From positions 206,678-270,677 of the forward strand of contig JAQSYI010000013.1 of NCBI GenBank assembly GCA_029256185.1: a DNA stretch of 64,000 bases. Direction: 5' to 3'. This document shows, piece by piece, positions 8,619 through 16,809 of this stretch. The position numbers were made by a program, and so were the translations under genes. The DNA is from Paenibacillaceae bacterium. Lineage in GTDB: Bacteria > Bacillota > Bacilli > Paenibacillales > NBRC-103111. Within the stretch, counting starts at the first letter, position 1, and the number at the start of each line of letters is the position of its first letter. The notes below the pieces were generated by a model, which worked only from the letters and a program-made list of their open reading frames with translations, was not told where the DNA came from and did not search any database.

Positions 8619-9398
8619 TTCTCCTTTTTCCAAGTCGTAATCAATCTTCCCGAAGGGATGCAGAATGAGCGCAGTCCGCAGACCGAGTGCAGCAAGCATG
8701 CGGACTGAGCACAGACTGAGTGCAATATGCTGATGCAACCGCAGACTGAGAGCCATATGCAGACTGAGCGCAACATACTGACGCAACCGCAGACTGAGTG
8801 CAATATGCGACCGAGTGCAAGACGAGACCGAGTGCAACACGCAGACTGGCGCAACTGGAATTGCTGACTGAACGCAGGAAGGCGCAAGCTCCACTTGGTG
8901 GGGCTGTTTGTGCTGGACAAACAGTAACTCCCCGGCTTACCGGCCGGACTTCGTGGCGCATCTCCCTTACTACAGCGGCAATACTGACAAGCCAAAATAC
9001 CAGAAGAGGGAGGGGAGACCGACGGCATGCTTGAAAAGGAGGAACAATCACAAATAGGTAAACTCCTCTACTGGACTCCCTTGTTACCACCATGCAAGCC
9101 GTTGTGCTGAGGAACATTGTGAAGCAACAAGTCTTGCCTAGGGTGTGACCGTGTATGGTATCGGCAGAAAATTAATACAGAAGGCGTCATCTTAATGCTC
9201 CCTCCCCTGTTTATCTGCTCCGCTATCTTTTTTAACAGGGGCAGACGCTGTAACAAGTCATGCTTGGCCTCTGGAACAGATGCCTTGTGTAATGGTCAGA
9301 TAAATAAACATTAAATGGCTAATGTCATGTGAATTATCTCCTTGTGTGTAAAGAGAATCAGGGCTCGGGTGAATAGACTTACTTCTCCAATCACGTGG
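8619..9398. other. Gene-free, repeat-rich intergenic region
   Basis: No convincing gene is seen in these 780 bases. The first third is a degenerate tandem array (entered separately). The rest becomes steadily more AT-rich toward the accessory island. The open frames on the minus strand here are translations of the repeat (strings of Ser-Val-Cys) and are not credible proteins. A short minus-strand frame at 9068-9256 is unrecognised. Confidence 0.6.
8672..8885. repeat. Degenerate tandem array built on GCAGACTGAGTGCAATAT
   Basis: About ten imperfect copies of an 18-bp unit (GCAGACTGAGTGCAATAT and variants such as GCAGACCGAGTGCAGCAAG, GCAGACTGAGCGCAACAT, GAGACCGAGTGCAACAC) follow one another with short inserts of the type GCTGATGCAACC. 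The copies have diverged, so the array is old or under relaxed copying. Confidence 0.75.
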
Positions 9399-10994
9399 TT
9401 AATCAACGGCCCAAGCAGGAATATCAATTTGGTGAACCCGGCAAGCTCTTCGAATCCATTTTTTGTAGCGGTCATAGTCCCCTTGCTTATCGTGAATGAG
9501 CTTATGAAGGTCTTCATCGTGGTGATCATAGTAGGCTAAGAGACGTTGTAATCTGCTTAAATCCATCTCTCCTACATCCTCCAGGTCTAGACAAGTTTCA
9601 CAATAGAACCAGCCGTGATGCCAATAGAGGCTATCTGACGAGTCCAAATAATCATTGCAACCGCCATCACATAGATGGGCATCGTAAGCAGTCAAATCCA
9701 GTTGGTTGCGCTCAAAATAGGGAAGTAGCAAGGTCAACATTTCATTTTGTTCCTGATCTGTTTCAAAGACATAATCGAAGTTGGTGTGAAAGGGGTGAGA
9801 ATGGTGTACTAAGTTTTGTACAACCATAGGGCCTTTTGCCGCGGCTGCTTCTTCAAGCAGTTTTTCTGCAAGTCCCGGTTTGTCCTCGTAGCAATAAAGA
9901 CCATGATATATTTGTCGTTCTGGTCTCCACAATAGAATCTGCTGCTGAATCTGCTGCAGCTTCAGGGTATAATTATAAATCTCTCTGGAAAATATGCCGT
10001 CATCTCCTTCGGTCTGGATATAGTCTTTGTATTCGCATATAATGCAGTCCAGTTCATCGATGCAATCATCCGCATTCCATTGGGCATAGGCGTTTGGGTA
10101 GGGACTAGCTTGGGACATTTCTTGGAGAATTGATTTCCAATCGAACCAGTGGAGGAACACTTGTCGGATAGATAAGTAGTCAAAGTAATAGGGATGATCA
10201 TCATCCGCTTCTTTGAATTTATCGGGCTGCTGTTTATAATAGATTTGATGACATTCTTCCGAACAGAAATATTGTCCTCTTTGATTTACTACATATCGAG
10301 CATCAACGGGCTGAGCACATTGGGAATAAAGAGTTGAATTGCCTTCTTTCTGCTCAAAGTCATTGGCGAGCTTTTGCAGTTTGCGTGCTTGTTCTCTAAG
10401 CAGTGTAAGCATTCGGTAAATCTCTGAATCAATGCAGCTTTGGCTTGTATGTGGTAGAAGGAAATTATCCCAATACTCGCTGTCCAAATAATTATCAATC
10501 GTAGATGATAACACTTTCGCATCCTTGCTGGTTAATGAATTAAAAGAAGTTGTAGTTAATTCTTGGCACAGCGGAAACCACATTGAAAAATGATCGAATA
10601 GATTACCGTATGTTTCCAGGCCACTCTCGTACGTCTTGAAATAATGGGGCAATTTATCGATACAGTTCCGCCCACAATAGCGGTTTAATTCTATATCGAT
10701 CAAGTAAACATTTTCTATGGCCGAAAAACAGTAAGAGCAACGAGAGAGGGATAGTTTTACTTGAATACTTTGATTTGTTACAGTTAGCCAGCCCTCATTG
10801 AGGAAGTCCCTAAGGAAATATTTAGTCAGGTACGTCTTAAAGCCAAGGTGCTTACTTGCTTTTTTCAGCTTTGCTGCTAATGCAGGCTCTGTTTCTTTAA
10901 GAGAATCCATTATTTCTTGAACATTTGTAGATCGGTTACTTCCGAAGTATTGGCGCAAGAAGTTATTGAGAAGTTCTTTATCCGTGTCGAGCAT
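9399..10994 (-). CDS. Multi-zinc-finger protein of unknown function
   Basis: About 531 residues with several separate cysteine clusters that look like zinc sites: CSYCF then YCGRNCIDK near residues 85-115; CAQPVDARYVV followed by FCSEECHQIYY near 230-260, like a TRASH/MYM-type treble clef; an isolated CIICEYK; and CDGGCNDYL followed by WFYCETCLD near 450-480. No nuclease, helicase or methylase motif is visible. ATG 10994 is preferred over ATG 11000 because AAGGA lies only 3 bases before the latter and 9 before the former. It stands alone at the left of the AT-rich island, and its base composition differs clearly from the core genes. The function is unknown; nucleic-acid or protein binding is a guess from the fingers. 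Confidence 0.75.
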   Translation of the reverse strand: MLDTDKELLNNFLRQYFGSNRSTNVQEIMDSLKETEPALAAKLKKASKHLGFKTYLTKYFLRDFLNEGWLTVTNQSIQVKLSLSRCSYCFSAIENVYLIDIELNRYCGRNCIDKLPHYFKTYESGLETYGNLFDHFSMWFPLCQELTTTSFNSLTSKDAKVLSSTIDNYLDSEYWDNFLLPHTSQSCIDSEIYRMLTLLREQARKLQKLANDFEQKEGNSTLYSQCAQPVDARYVVNQRGQYFCSEECHQIYYKQQPDKFKEADDDHPYYFDYLSIRQVFLHWFDWKSILQEMSQASPYPNAYAQWNADDCIDELDCIICEYKDYIQTEGDDGIFSREIYNYTLKLQQIQQQILLWRPERQIYHGLYCYEDKPGLAEKLLEEAAAAKGPMVVQNLVHHSHPFHTNFDYVFETDQEQNEMLTLLLPYFERNQLDLTAYDAHLCDGGCNDYLDSSDSLYWHHGWFYCETCLDLEDVGEMDLSRLQRLLAYYDHHDEDLHKLIHDKQGDYDRYKKWIRRACRVHQIDIPAWAVD

Positions 10995-11048
10995 GATCAT
11001 ACTTCCTTTCTAAACGTTCTAAAATTGGCAGGATTACTGACAAATAAA

Positions 11049-11081
11049 AAAAGCTAAGGTCCTGTTGACTCCTCAGCTTTT
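11049..11081 (-). terminator. Intrinsic terminator after the lipoprotein gene
   Basis: On the minus strand AAAAGCTGAGG pairs with CCTTAGCTTTT (one mismatch) and runs into TTTTTTTATTTG. It lies about 50 bases downstream of the lipoprotein stop. Confidence 0.8.
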
Positions 11082-11131
11082 CACCTATCTGGTATTTGCA
11101 TAATTAAATTCTTCGGCTAATTTCAGAATAA

Positions 11132-12277
11132 TTAAGGGATTAGCCTGCCCTTTGCAGATTTATACAATTTATTGGCATTTGCCGATTCTTGATCTGCCAT
11201 ACGGCTCATATCTTTGATTTGCTGATCGGATGCAGTTCCAGATTGCATCAATTCATAGGCTTCTATTTGAAAAGCAAATGCTGAATCCACGGCATCCATA
11301 AAGGAAACGATAAAGTTATACCATACGAGGTCTTCCTTTTTTATAGAAGTCTGGGCATCTTCCAGCTCAATGCCTTTATCCCAAAAGTTATTCTCTTCAA
11401 ATGCTGCTTTAAGTATGTTAAGCTTCTCATCGGTTGTATTTCCTTTGCTTCCATAAGCTGTCTGCTGATATAACGTGAACGCTCTATTAGCTTCCGCATA
11501 CAGATTCATAAGTTCCGTTCTACTAAACACTTTAATGTTTTCATTACTCTTTTCCTGCTTGTCAGCGGTATCGTTTGGTTTACTGTTTTTTGCTGCTAAA
11601 TAATTGTCATAATGCTCACTGATTTTCTCTGTCTCACTGAGATTTGGAGTTCGGGTAAGTTGAAATGCTATGATTTGAACAATGCCATCTTTAACGAAAA
11701 TCAACAGATTAAAGCTATCATAGGTGTATTCATACACTAAAAATTCATCCTTGGTGGTCGACTGTATTTTTGGCTGACCAAGGATTTTTTGGATTGTTTG
11801 TTCCTTGTCGCCAACGTTCAAACCAACATCAAGCCCCTTGCCCATCTCATAGCTAATAATTTCACATAAAACTCCTTTTTCCGTGAAGACTAAAACCAGA
11901 TTTTTGGCCTGAAATCGATACTGACTATTGACGTAATCCAACTTGGAGTAAACAGGCAGTTTATTTATAGCCTCAGAGAATGGAAGGCCAACTTTCCATC
12001 CATCCAGCAATATCTCATCAGGCAAGCTTGTCTTACTTGAATCGTTACTATTAGCCACCGCCGGTTCATTGGATTCCACAGGTGCAGGCGTTGCAGTTGA
12101 GTTTTTTGTTGGAGCTTCTGATGATGGGGGCGAAGAGACTGGCACCATTGACGGTGATTCTATCTTGGCCTGTTGAATGCGCGGCGAAGTTGAGCTTGAC
12201 TTTGGTTGAGAATTGGCGCTACAACTTGCCAAAAGAATAGCTATCATTCCAAACATAACAAATTTCTTCCGGTTCAC
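11132..12277 (-). CDS. Putative secreted lipoprotein
   Basis: A protein of 381 residues starting with a lipoprotein signal: MNRKK, a hydrophobic stretch, and the lipobox LLASC with Cys near residue 19. A Ser/Pro/Thr-rich spacer follows, then a domain around residues 90-200. The phrases DGWKVGLPFSEAINKLP, VGDKEQTIQKILGQP and DGIVQIIAFQL recall small beta-sheet domains of the SmpA/DUF4309 kind that also contain a G...ILG.P motif. The C-terminal 150 residues are predicted helical. It should sit on the outer face of the cell membrane. The gene ends with its own terminator; the next gene upstream is an SLH protein on the same strand with a terminator between them. Confidence 0.75.
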   Translation of the reverse strand: MNRKKFVMFGMIAILLASCSANSQPKSSSTSPRIQQAKIESPSMVPVSSPPSSEAPTKNSTATPAPVESNEPAVANSNDSSKTSLPDEILLDGWKVGLPFSEAINKLPVYSKLDYVNSQYRFQAKNLVLVFTEKGVLCEIISYEMGKGLDVGLNVGDKEQTIQKILGQPKIQSTTKDEFLVYEYTYDSFNLLIFVKDGIVQIIAFQLTRTPNLSETEKISEHYDNYLAAKNSKPNDTADKQEKSNENIKVFSRTELMNLYAEANRAFTLYQQTAYGSKGNTTDEKLNILKAAFEENNFWDKGIELEDAQTSIKKEDLVWYNFIVSFMDAVDSAFAFQIEAYELMQSGTASDQQIKDMSRMADQESANANKLYKSAKGRLIP

Positions 12278-12315
12278 TTATTTCATCTCCCATAAGATAT
12301 TTTTGGAACAAAAAA

Positions 12316-12358
12316 TAACCGGGCATGAATATCGACTGGACGATTCTTTGCCCGGTTA
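12316..12358 (-). terminator. Intrinsic terminator after the island SLH gene
   Basis: A perfect 10-bp stem, TAACCGGGCA (12316-12325) with TGCCCGGTTA (12349-12358). On the minus strand it is followed by TTTTTTGTT, a classic T tract. It separates the SLH gene from the lipoprotein gene. Confidence 0.9.
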
Positions 12359-12375
12359 CTTATTAAATCTAAGTA

Positions 12376-13701
12376 TTAATTGGGTTGGTAATATACTGAC
12401 TTTGTCACGGTGCTGCTTTCTTTTCCGAAGCGATTGACTAACTGGATTGTAATGTCATTTTTCCCGTTTTCCAGAGCAACCTCGAATCTGCCGCTCCCGC
12501 CGTTTTTTATTCTGCCACCCATAGAATACGTTCTCTTTTGACCATTTACCAAAAGGGTTGGAGCATTGTTGTCGGCATGATCAATCCAGTTAAACCAAAT
12601 TCCAAAGCTGGAGATGGAGGTGGAAACGACTTGCGGGTCCGGTTTTTCCAAAACCAACTGAGGCGGGTCTATATTTATAGTAATACTTTTGTTTATGGTA
12701 GTTGTTTGATCGAAATAGCTGGATTTGATTTCAAAGCTGTAAGTGCCTTCTTTCATGACGGGAATGCTAAGATTGAATTTACCAAGCCTGTCTACAATAA
12801 CGGTTTTTCCATTGACAGTTAAAGAGGCTCCCGGAGTCGTCTCACCTCTGACGATAATGTTGATTGGTGAGAACGGGTCTGCGGATAAGTTTGGCAATTC
12901 AGGGCTCCCCAGTTCATTCACAACATCAGCCCATAATTCGGGAGCTTCTATATTCGTTGTTTGATTAGGCAGCCCCTTTTCCGGGGCGGGGTGATCATCC
13001 TGAGCAACTTCGCCGCTTATTCCTTTGATTGCCCGATACAGCAAAGCGGCAACTTCGGCACGTGAAATTGGATTTTGAGGTCTAAAAGTACCGTCGGGAT
13101 AGCCGCTTATGAGATGATAGTCCGCAGCAACGTCTACGTATTTTTTAAGATTTGGAGAGATGTCGTTCTCATCCGTAAAGTGAGTGCTGTATTTCACGGT
13201 GCTTAGTCCCATGATTTTGACTAAGGCTGTAGCCACATCTTCTCGTGTCGCCTTGGCATCCGGGTCAAAGAAGGGCAGACCTTTTGGCGGATAGTAACCC
13301 GTGACATACTCTTTGGTTGCCAATATATACGGGTATGACCAGCGGGTTGGCGGTATATCACTGTAGTAAACATCCTGTGTAACAGCTAAGTCCAGAGAAA
13401 AAGTTACAGCAATCATTTTGGCGAATTCCTCCCGATTGATCGGATTATCCGGGCGATAGGAGCCATCCTCATAACCGCTGACAACATTTCTTTTGCTCAT
13501 GCTCGAAATCGCCTCATAGGCCCAGTTATTAACATCAACATCAATAAACTGAACCACGATTGTTCCATTGTTTATAATGCCGTTATTGTTGATTGTTCCG
13601 TTATTGATAATGTTCGACTCTGCAAAAACATTTGCAGGCAAAAGAGCTATCAAGAGGATTAATACGGTCAATAAAGCAGCAGATATGGATTTCGTTTTCA
13701 T
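12376..13701 (-). CDS. S-layer homology (SLH) domain surface protein
   Basis: A 441-residue exported protein. A signal peptide (MKTKSISAALL... ending ALLPANVFA) is followed by a short Asn/Gly/Ile repeat (NNGTINNNG) and three SLH domains (about residues 45-225). These show the usual phrases: VSGYEDGSYRPDNPINREEF, then ATREDVATALVKIMGL, then ISGYPDGTFRPQNPISRAEV. SLH domains bind pyruvylated secondary cell-wall polysaccharide. The C-terminal half has Ig-like beta repeats (VRGETTPGASLTVNGKTV). The start at 13701 is chosen because GGAGGAG lies just before this ATG; a longer frame from a TTG would overlap that ribosome site. The gene lies in the AT-rich island, so it may be an acquired surface protein. 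Confidence 0.88.
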   Translation of the reverse strand: MKTKSISAALLTVLILLIALLPANVFAESNIINNGTINNNGIINNGTIVVQFIDVDVNNWAYEAISSMSKRNVVSGYEDGSYRPDNPINREEFAKMIAVTFSLDLAVTQDVYYSDIPPTRWSYPYILATKEYVTGYYPPKGLPFFDPDAKATREDVATALVKIMGLSTVKYSTHFTDENDISPNLKKYVDVAADYHLISGYPDGTFRPQNPISRAEVAALLYRAIKGISGEVAQDDHPAPEKGLPNQTTNIEAPELWADVVNELGSPELPNLSADPFSPINIIVRGETTPGASLTVNGKTVIVDRLGKFNLSIPVMKEGTYSFEIKSSYFDQTTTINKSITINIDPPQLVLEKPDPQVVSTSISSFGIWFNWIDHADNNAPTLLVNGQKRTYSMGGRIKNGGSGRFEVALENGKNDITIQLVNRFGKESSTVTKSVYYQPN

Positions 13702-13922
13702 GTTTCTCCTCCAATTGTTCAAATTTGGTGTGTTTTTCGTTTTGCATGAAACAGCGTGTTTAGGTTATGAAAGACACAGTTGTGGTGCAGCATCCCTCCT
13801 TGTTGGTAGTGCTGAAGTGAGAGGCATATCAGAAGTAAGCAGGTTTCCACATGTTTTTACAACTCCCCCAGCATCATATATACACAGGCATTGTGTTAAA
13901 AATCTAGCAGTGCAAAAATTCG

Positions 13923-14948
13923 CTAGAATATTTTTTTTACAAAATTGGAAACATTGATCTTTTGCTGCTCCTTTCCTGCTCCGTTAAAACATCTAATGTA
14001 CATGCCGCCTTGGTTCTCGCTTATGGCAAATCGTTGATTTGACTGTTGATTAATATAGCTGCTATTCAGTATTTCGTCCTTCATAAAGGTTGCCGAAAGT
14101 CTGACATATCGGTTCTCTTTATTTTCCGATTCTCCAAGAATCATAATGAAATCAAGGTTGTTTTTCCTTGCTTGGTCAATCGCTTTTATACTAAGCTCAA
14201 ATCTGTAATTATTATGATATATTTTGTCCGGACTCGCTCTTCTTGAATACATTAATTTGGTGGTGTACTCATCCCTCTGCCTTTTTACGTGGAATACATT
14301 TTGTCCAAACTGTTTTGTATTTTTCTCATGAACAAATGATGTGATTATCTTTTGTTCTTTAAGGCGCTGAAGAAACGATTGATACTTATTTTTGATTTCA
14401 GTCGGGCCAGTTTTTTCTTCGATAAAAGCATCCAGTTTTACTTTAGCTTGCTCGAAGGACTGCAGCAGGGAACCTGCTTCGGAGATAAGCTGTTCCAGTT
14501 CCTCCAGTTCAAGCGGGATGCAACGCTTCAAATAAGTTGATTCAATCTCACTTGCATCGACCTCGGAAAGCTGAACTCTGGTCATCACTTCAACGTTGCT
14601 GTTCCCAACTAGTCCCCAGCCTTTTCCGGTAAAGTTTGCTGAACCTATGTAGGCTATTTTATTATCAATGACATACATTTTGGAGTGCAAAAGCTTTATC
14701 GAGTTTAGCAGGAACCCAGACTTCTGAAGCTTTTTTAACGCCTCTAATTCAATTGCTCCGGTTAAATATTCCATTCCAAAGGGTAACGTAACTATCTTTT
14801 TCTCAATGCACTTTGAGGTGAGGGCTCTTAGAATATCGTCCACTGCTGGGGATGTTATGTAGGGAGAAATAATCATGATGGATTTTTTGGCTTTCTCAAT
14901 GTCGGTTTTCAAACTTGAAACAAAATTGTGATGGAAGAGATTGTTCAT
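13923..14948 (-). CDS. PLD-like nuclease-family protein with a single HKD motif
   Basis: A protein of 341 residues. The N-terminal part has the phospholipase D superfamily motif LHSKMYVIDNKIAYIGSANF (H-x-K-x4-D...GS-x-N, around residues 85-105). Only one such motif is present, as in dimeric Nuc and BfiI-type enzymes. A coiled or helical middle (about 135-190) leads to a C-terminal domain of unknown type (about 200-341). It could be a defence nuclease or a DNA repair protein; no methylase or helicase is adjacent. The gene is alone, AT-rich, and ends at the edge of a short motif (ATTCGCTAG) that recurs upstream of its start. Confidence 0.75.
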   Translation of the reverse strand: MNNLFHHNFVSSLKTDIEKAKKSIMIISPYITSPAVDDILRALTSKCIEKKIVTLPFGMEYLTGAIELEALKKLQKSGFLLNSIKLLHSKMYVIDNKIAYIGSANFTGKGWGLVGNSNVEVMTRVQLSEVDASEIESTYLKRCIPLELEELEQLISEAGSLLQSFEQAKVKLDAFIEEKTGPTEIKNKYQSFLQRLKEQKIITSFVHEKNTKQFGQNVFHVKRQRDEYTTKLMYSRRASPDKIYHNNYRFELSIKAIDQARKNNLDFIMILGESENKENRYVRLSATFMKDEILNSSYINQQSNQRFAISENQGGMYIRCFNGAGKEQQKINVSNFVKKIF

Positions 14949-15141
14949 ACGGGTCTCCTTTGCATAGTTTAGGTTTTAAATTTGAGGTTCCATATCATAA
15001 CAAAGAGAGAAAGAAGCTTGTTACGGGTTCTACCTCCTCTTACTATTAATATACACAGGTATACTGTAGAAATTCTAAAAGGCCGAATTGTAGATAGGAA
15101 CAATTTCGCAAAATTTACAAGGAGTAATTCGCTAGTAAAAG

Positions 15142-15156
15142 GATACTATTAATATC
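15142..15156. promoter_or_regulatory. Operator candidate, copy 1 (upstream of the XRE gene)
   Basis: GATACTATTAATATC lies inside the larger inverted repeat AAGGATA-N7-TATCCTT (15139-15159), about 80 bp before the XRE start. An almost identical site lies at 16360-16374 upstream of the RDD gene, so this is a good candidate for the XRE protein's own binding site. Confidence 0.5.
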
Positions 15157-15234
15157 CTTATTTAGTCAAAAGAAAATTTATAGTCCCTTAATAGTTCTTC
15201 TTACCTCAGGTAAGCTTTTCATGAGGTGGTTAAT

Positions 15235-15573
15235 GTGGCGGAGATAACAAAGCTGCTTGGAGAGCGAATTCGGAAAATTCGAAAGGAAAAAGACCTTAGT
15301 CAGGAGCAATTGGGAGAACGGGCTGGATTGAGTGAAAAATATATAGGGCAAGTGGAGCGGGGAGAAAAAAATCTGACAATCGAAAGTCAGTACAAAATCG
15401 CCCATGGCTTAAATTTGACGCTAGAGGAGCTATTTCGTTCACTTGATCCGATTGTTAGAGAGGATTCGCTAGGAGAACTTCTGGAACTGCTCATTAACCG
15501 TTCAAAATCTGATCATAAAATGATTTTAAGAATTGCTAAAGCGATATTTGAACAACAGGAATTAGGGAAGTAG
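15235..15573 (+). CDS. XRE family transcriptional regulator
   Basis: A protein of about 112 residues with an N-terminal Cro/CI-type helix-turn-helix: GERIRKIRKEKDLSQEQLGERAGLSEKYIGQVERGEKNLTIE, followed by LEELFR and a short helical tail (GELLELLINRSKSDHKMIL) for dimerisation. GTG 15235 is preferred over GTG 15226 because AGGTGG sits at proper spacing from the former and overlaps the latter. The size and layout are like restriction-modification controller and phage-type regulators. It lies between a PLD-like nuclease and an RDD protein in the AT-rich island, and near-identical palindromes upstream of this gene and of the RDD gene suggest what it binds. Confidence 0.85.
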   Translation: MAEITKLLGERIRKIRKEKDLSQEQLGERAGLSEKYIGQVERGEKNLTIESQYKIAHGLNLTLEELFRSLDPIVREDSLGELLELLINRSKSDHKMILRIAKAIFEQQELGK

Positions 15574-15798
15574 CGAGAGGAATATCTGGAAAAGTGGGGT
15601 TTTTCGGGTTGGAAAAAAGGTCTGATATAGTCTCGTTGCTGTAATTATTTGAGATGGTTCCTAACCTTCATTCTGGGGTCCCCCCAAATTCCACTTTTCT
15701 TAAATTACTTACCCAAAGAATTTCAGATATTGGAAGCATATCAAGGTCCATGGCATTATTTACCGTATATTATCATACATCTCCTTTTAGTCTTCCAT

Positions 15799-16221
15799 TT
15801 ATTCATTATGGACGACTAAAGTTTCGGTTGGGACGTAATTGGTTACATAAGTACCGGCTATAAGATCGTGCAAGACTCTTTTGTCTCTACGTAATGAAAT
15901 CATACCTATATTGATAATAAGGCCAATACCCAAAGTGCCAACATTTATAAACAAATCTGAAAATGTTCTTAAGAGCATTCTAAAAAAACCTGCATTCGTA
16001 CCATCTAATTTTACTACTTTAATACCAACCCACCATTTTCCTAATGTCATTCCTCTTCCCATGAATACGAGTTGAACAATGAAAAGTACTGACAGAAGGT
16101 ATTGAGAAATATTTATATATAAAATTGCTTCAATTACGTAGATGATGATATAAACTAGAACATTTAGAAATATAGCTTCAAACCTCTTTTTAAAGCCAAT
16201 TGGGTTTATAATTTTTATCAT
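15799..16221 (-). CDS. RDD family membrane protein
   Basis: A protein of 140 residues with three hydrophobic segments (around 15-40, 42-60 and 90-110) and the RDD-type phrases GRGMTLGKWWVGIKVVKLDG and LRRDKRVLHDLIAGTYV. RDD proteins are small integral membrane proteins, usually of unknown role, sometimes ion antiporters. It has its own promoter region with a palindrome shared with the XRE gene. Alone on the minus strand in the AT-rich island. Confidence 0.85.
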   Translation of the reverse strand: MIKIINPIGFKKRFEAIFLNVLVYIIIYVIEAILYINISQYLLSVLFIVQLVFMGRGMTLGKWWVGIKVVKLDGTNAGFFRMLLRTFSDLFINVGTLGIGLIINIGMISLRRDKRVLHDLIAGTYVTNYVPTETLVVHNE

Positions 16222-16809
16222 TGAGAAAGTTCACCTCTTTAAATTGTATTTCTTTTCAATGGTTCTGAACATTTGCTAACTAACAAAGAATCAGCTGTAT
16301 TGTTTCTTCAAAAAGATAAGGTGAAATAAGCAAGATGGAAAATATCAGTCGCATTTAATGATACTATGAGTATCTTTTTTTGTAAAATAGAAATTAGTAG
16401 TTCCTTATATCTTTATTTTGTATAACATTTATGGAAATCCGCTTTGATTCATAGTAATATTGTCCCACTTGGGAGTCGCATTGGAATGAGAATCCCTTAG
16501 AATTCAAAACCCTTTGTTTTTGGCCTGATAAGATCGTCCTGTCCATTAAGCTCGGACACGGAAATCGCTTTGCTTCCTCCTCACTCCTCCCTCGTGTCCT
16601 TCTCTCTCCCCCGGATCCAAATCAACATTCCGGCTGCCTTCATGCCTAGTCTGGACCATCATGGAAGCCGTCGTGCCGATTTTGGTGCTGTTTGTTCATT
16701 TTGCGTCGTAGTTCTATAAAATGGGGGGCCACTTTCGAGTATGAAACCCGGACGTACCGGGAATTTTACCACAATAGGTATATCCTGATAATGATGGGAG
16801 TGACCGAAG
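16222..16809. other. Intergenic region at the right edge of the AT-rich island
   Basis: No gene is seen in these 588 bases. Up to about 16,450 the sequence is AT-rich; from about 16,540 it takes on core composition (CT-rich, then the leader of uvsE). A candidate XRE operator lies at 16360-16374. No att-like direct repeat or integrase was recognised at this edge. Confidence 0.5.
16360..16374. promoter_or_regulatory. Operator candidate, copy 2 (upstream of the RDD gene)
   Basis: GATACTATGAGTATC differs at only two central positions from the copy at 15142-15156 (GATACTATTAATATC). It lies about 140 bp upstream of the RDD gene start on the minus strand. The shared arms GATAC and TATC with a 5-6 bp centre suit an XRE dimer. 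Confidence 0.5.

Noticed and set aside
8641..9117. Minus-strand open frame with strings of Ser-Val-Cys
   Set aside because: It only translates the degenerate GCAGACTGAGTGCAATAT array; no ribosome site, no domain, and alternative frames in the array look the same.
9068..9256. Minus-strand frame of 62 residues in the gene-free region
   Set aside because: No ribosome site and no recognised similarity; kept only as unexplained sequence.
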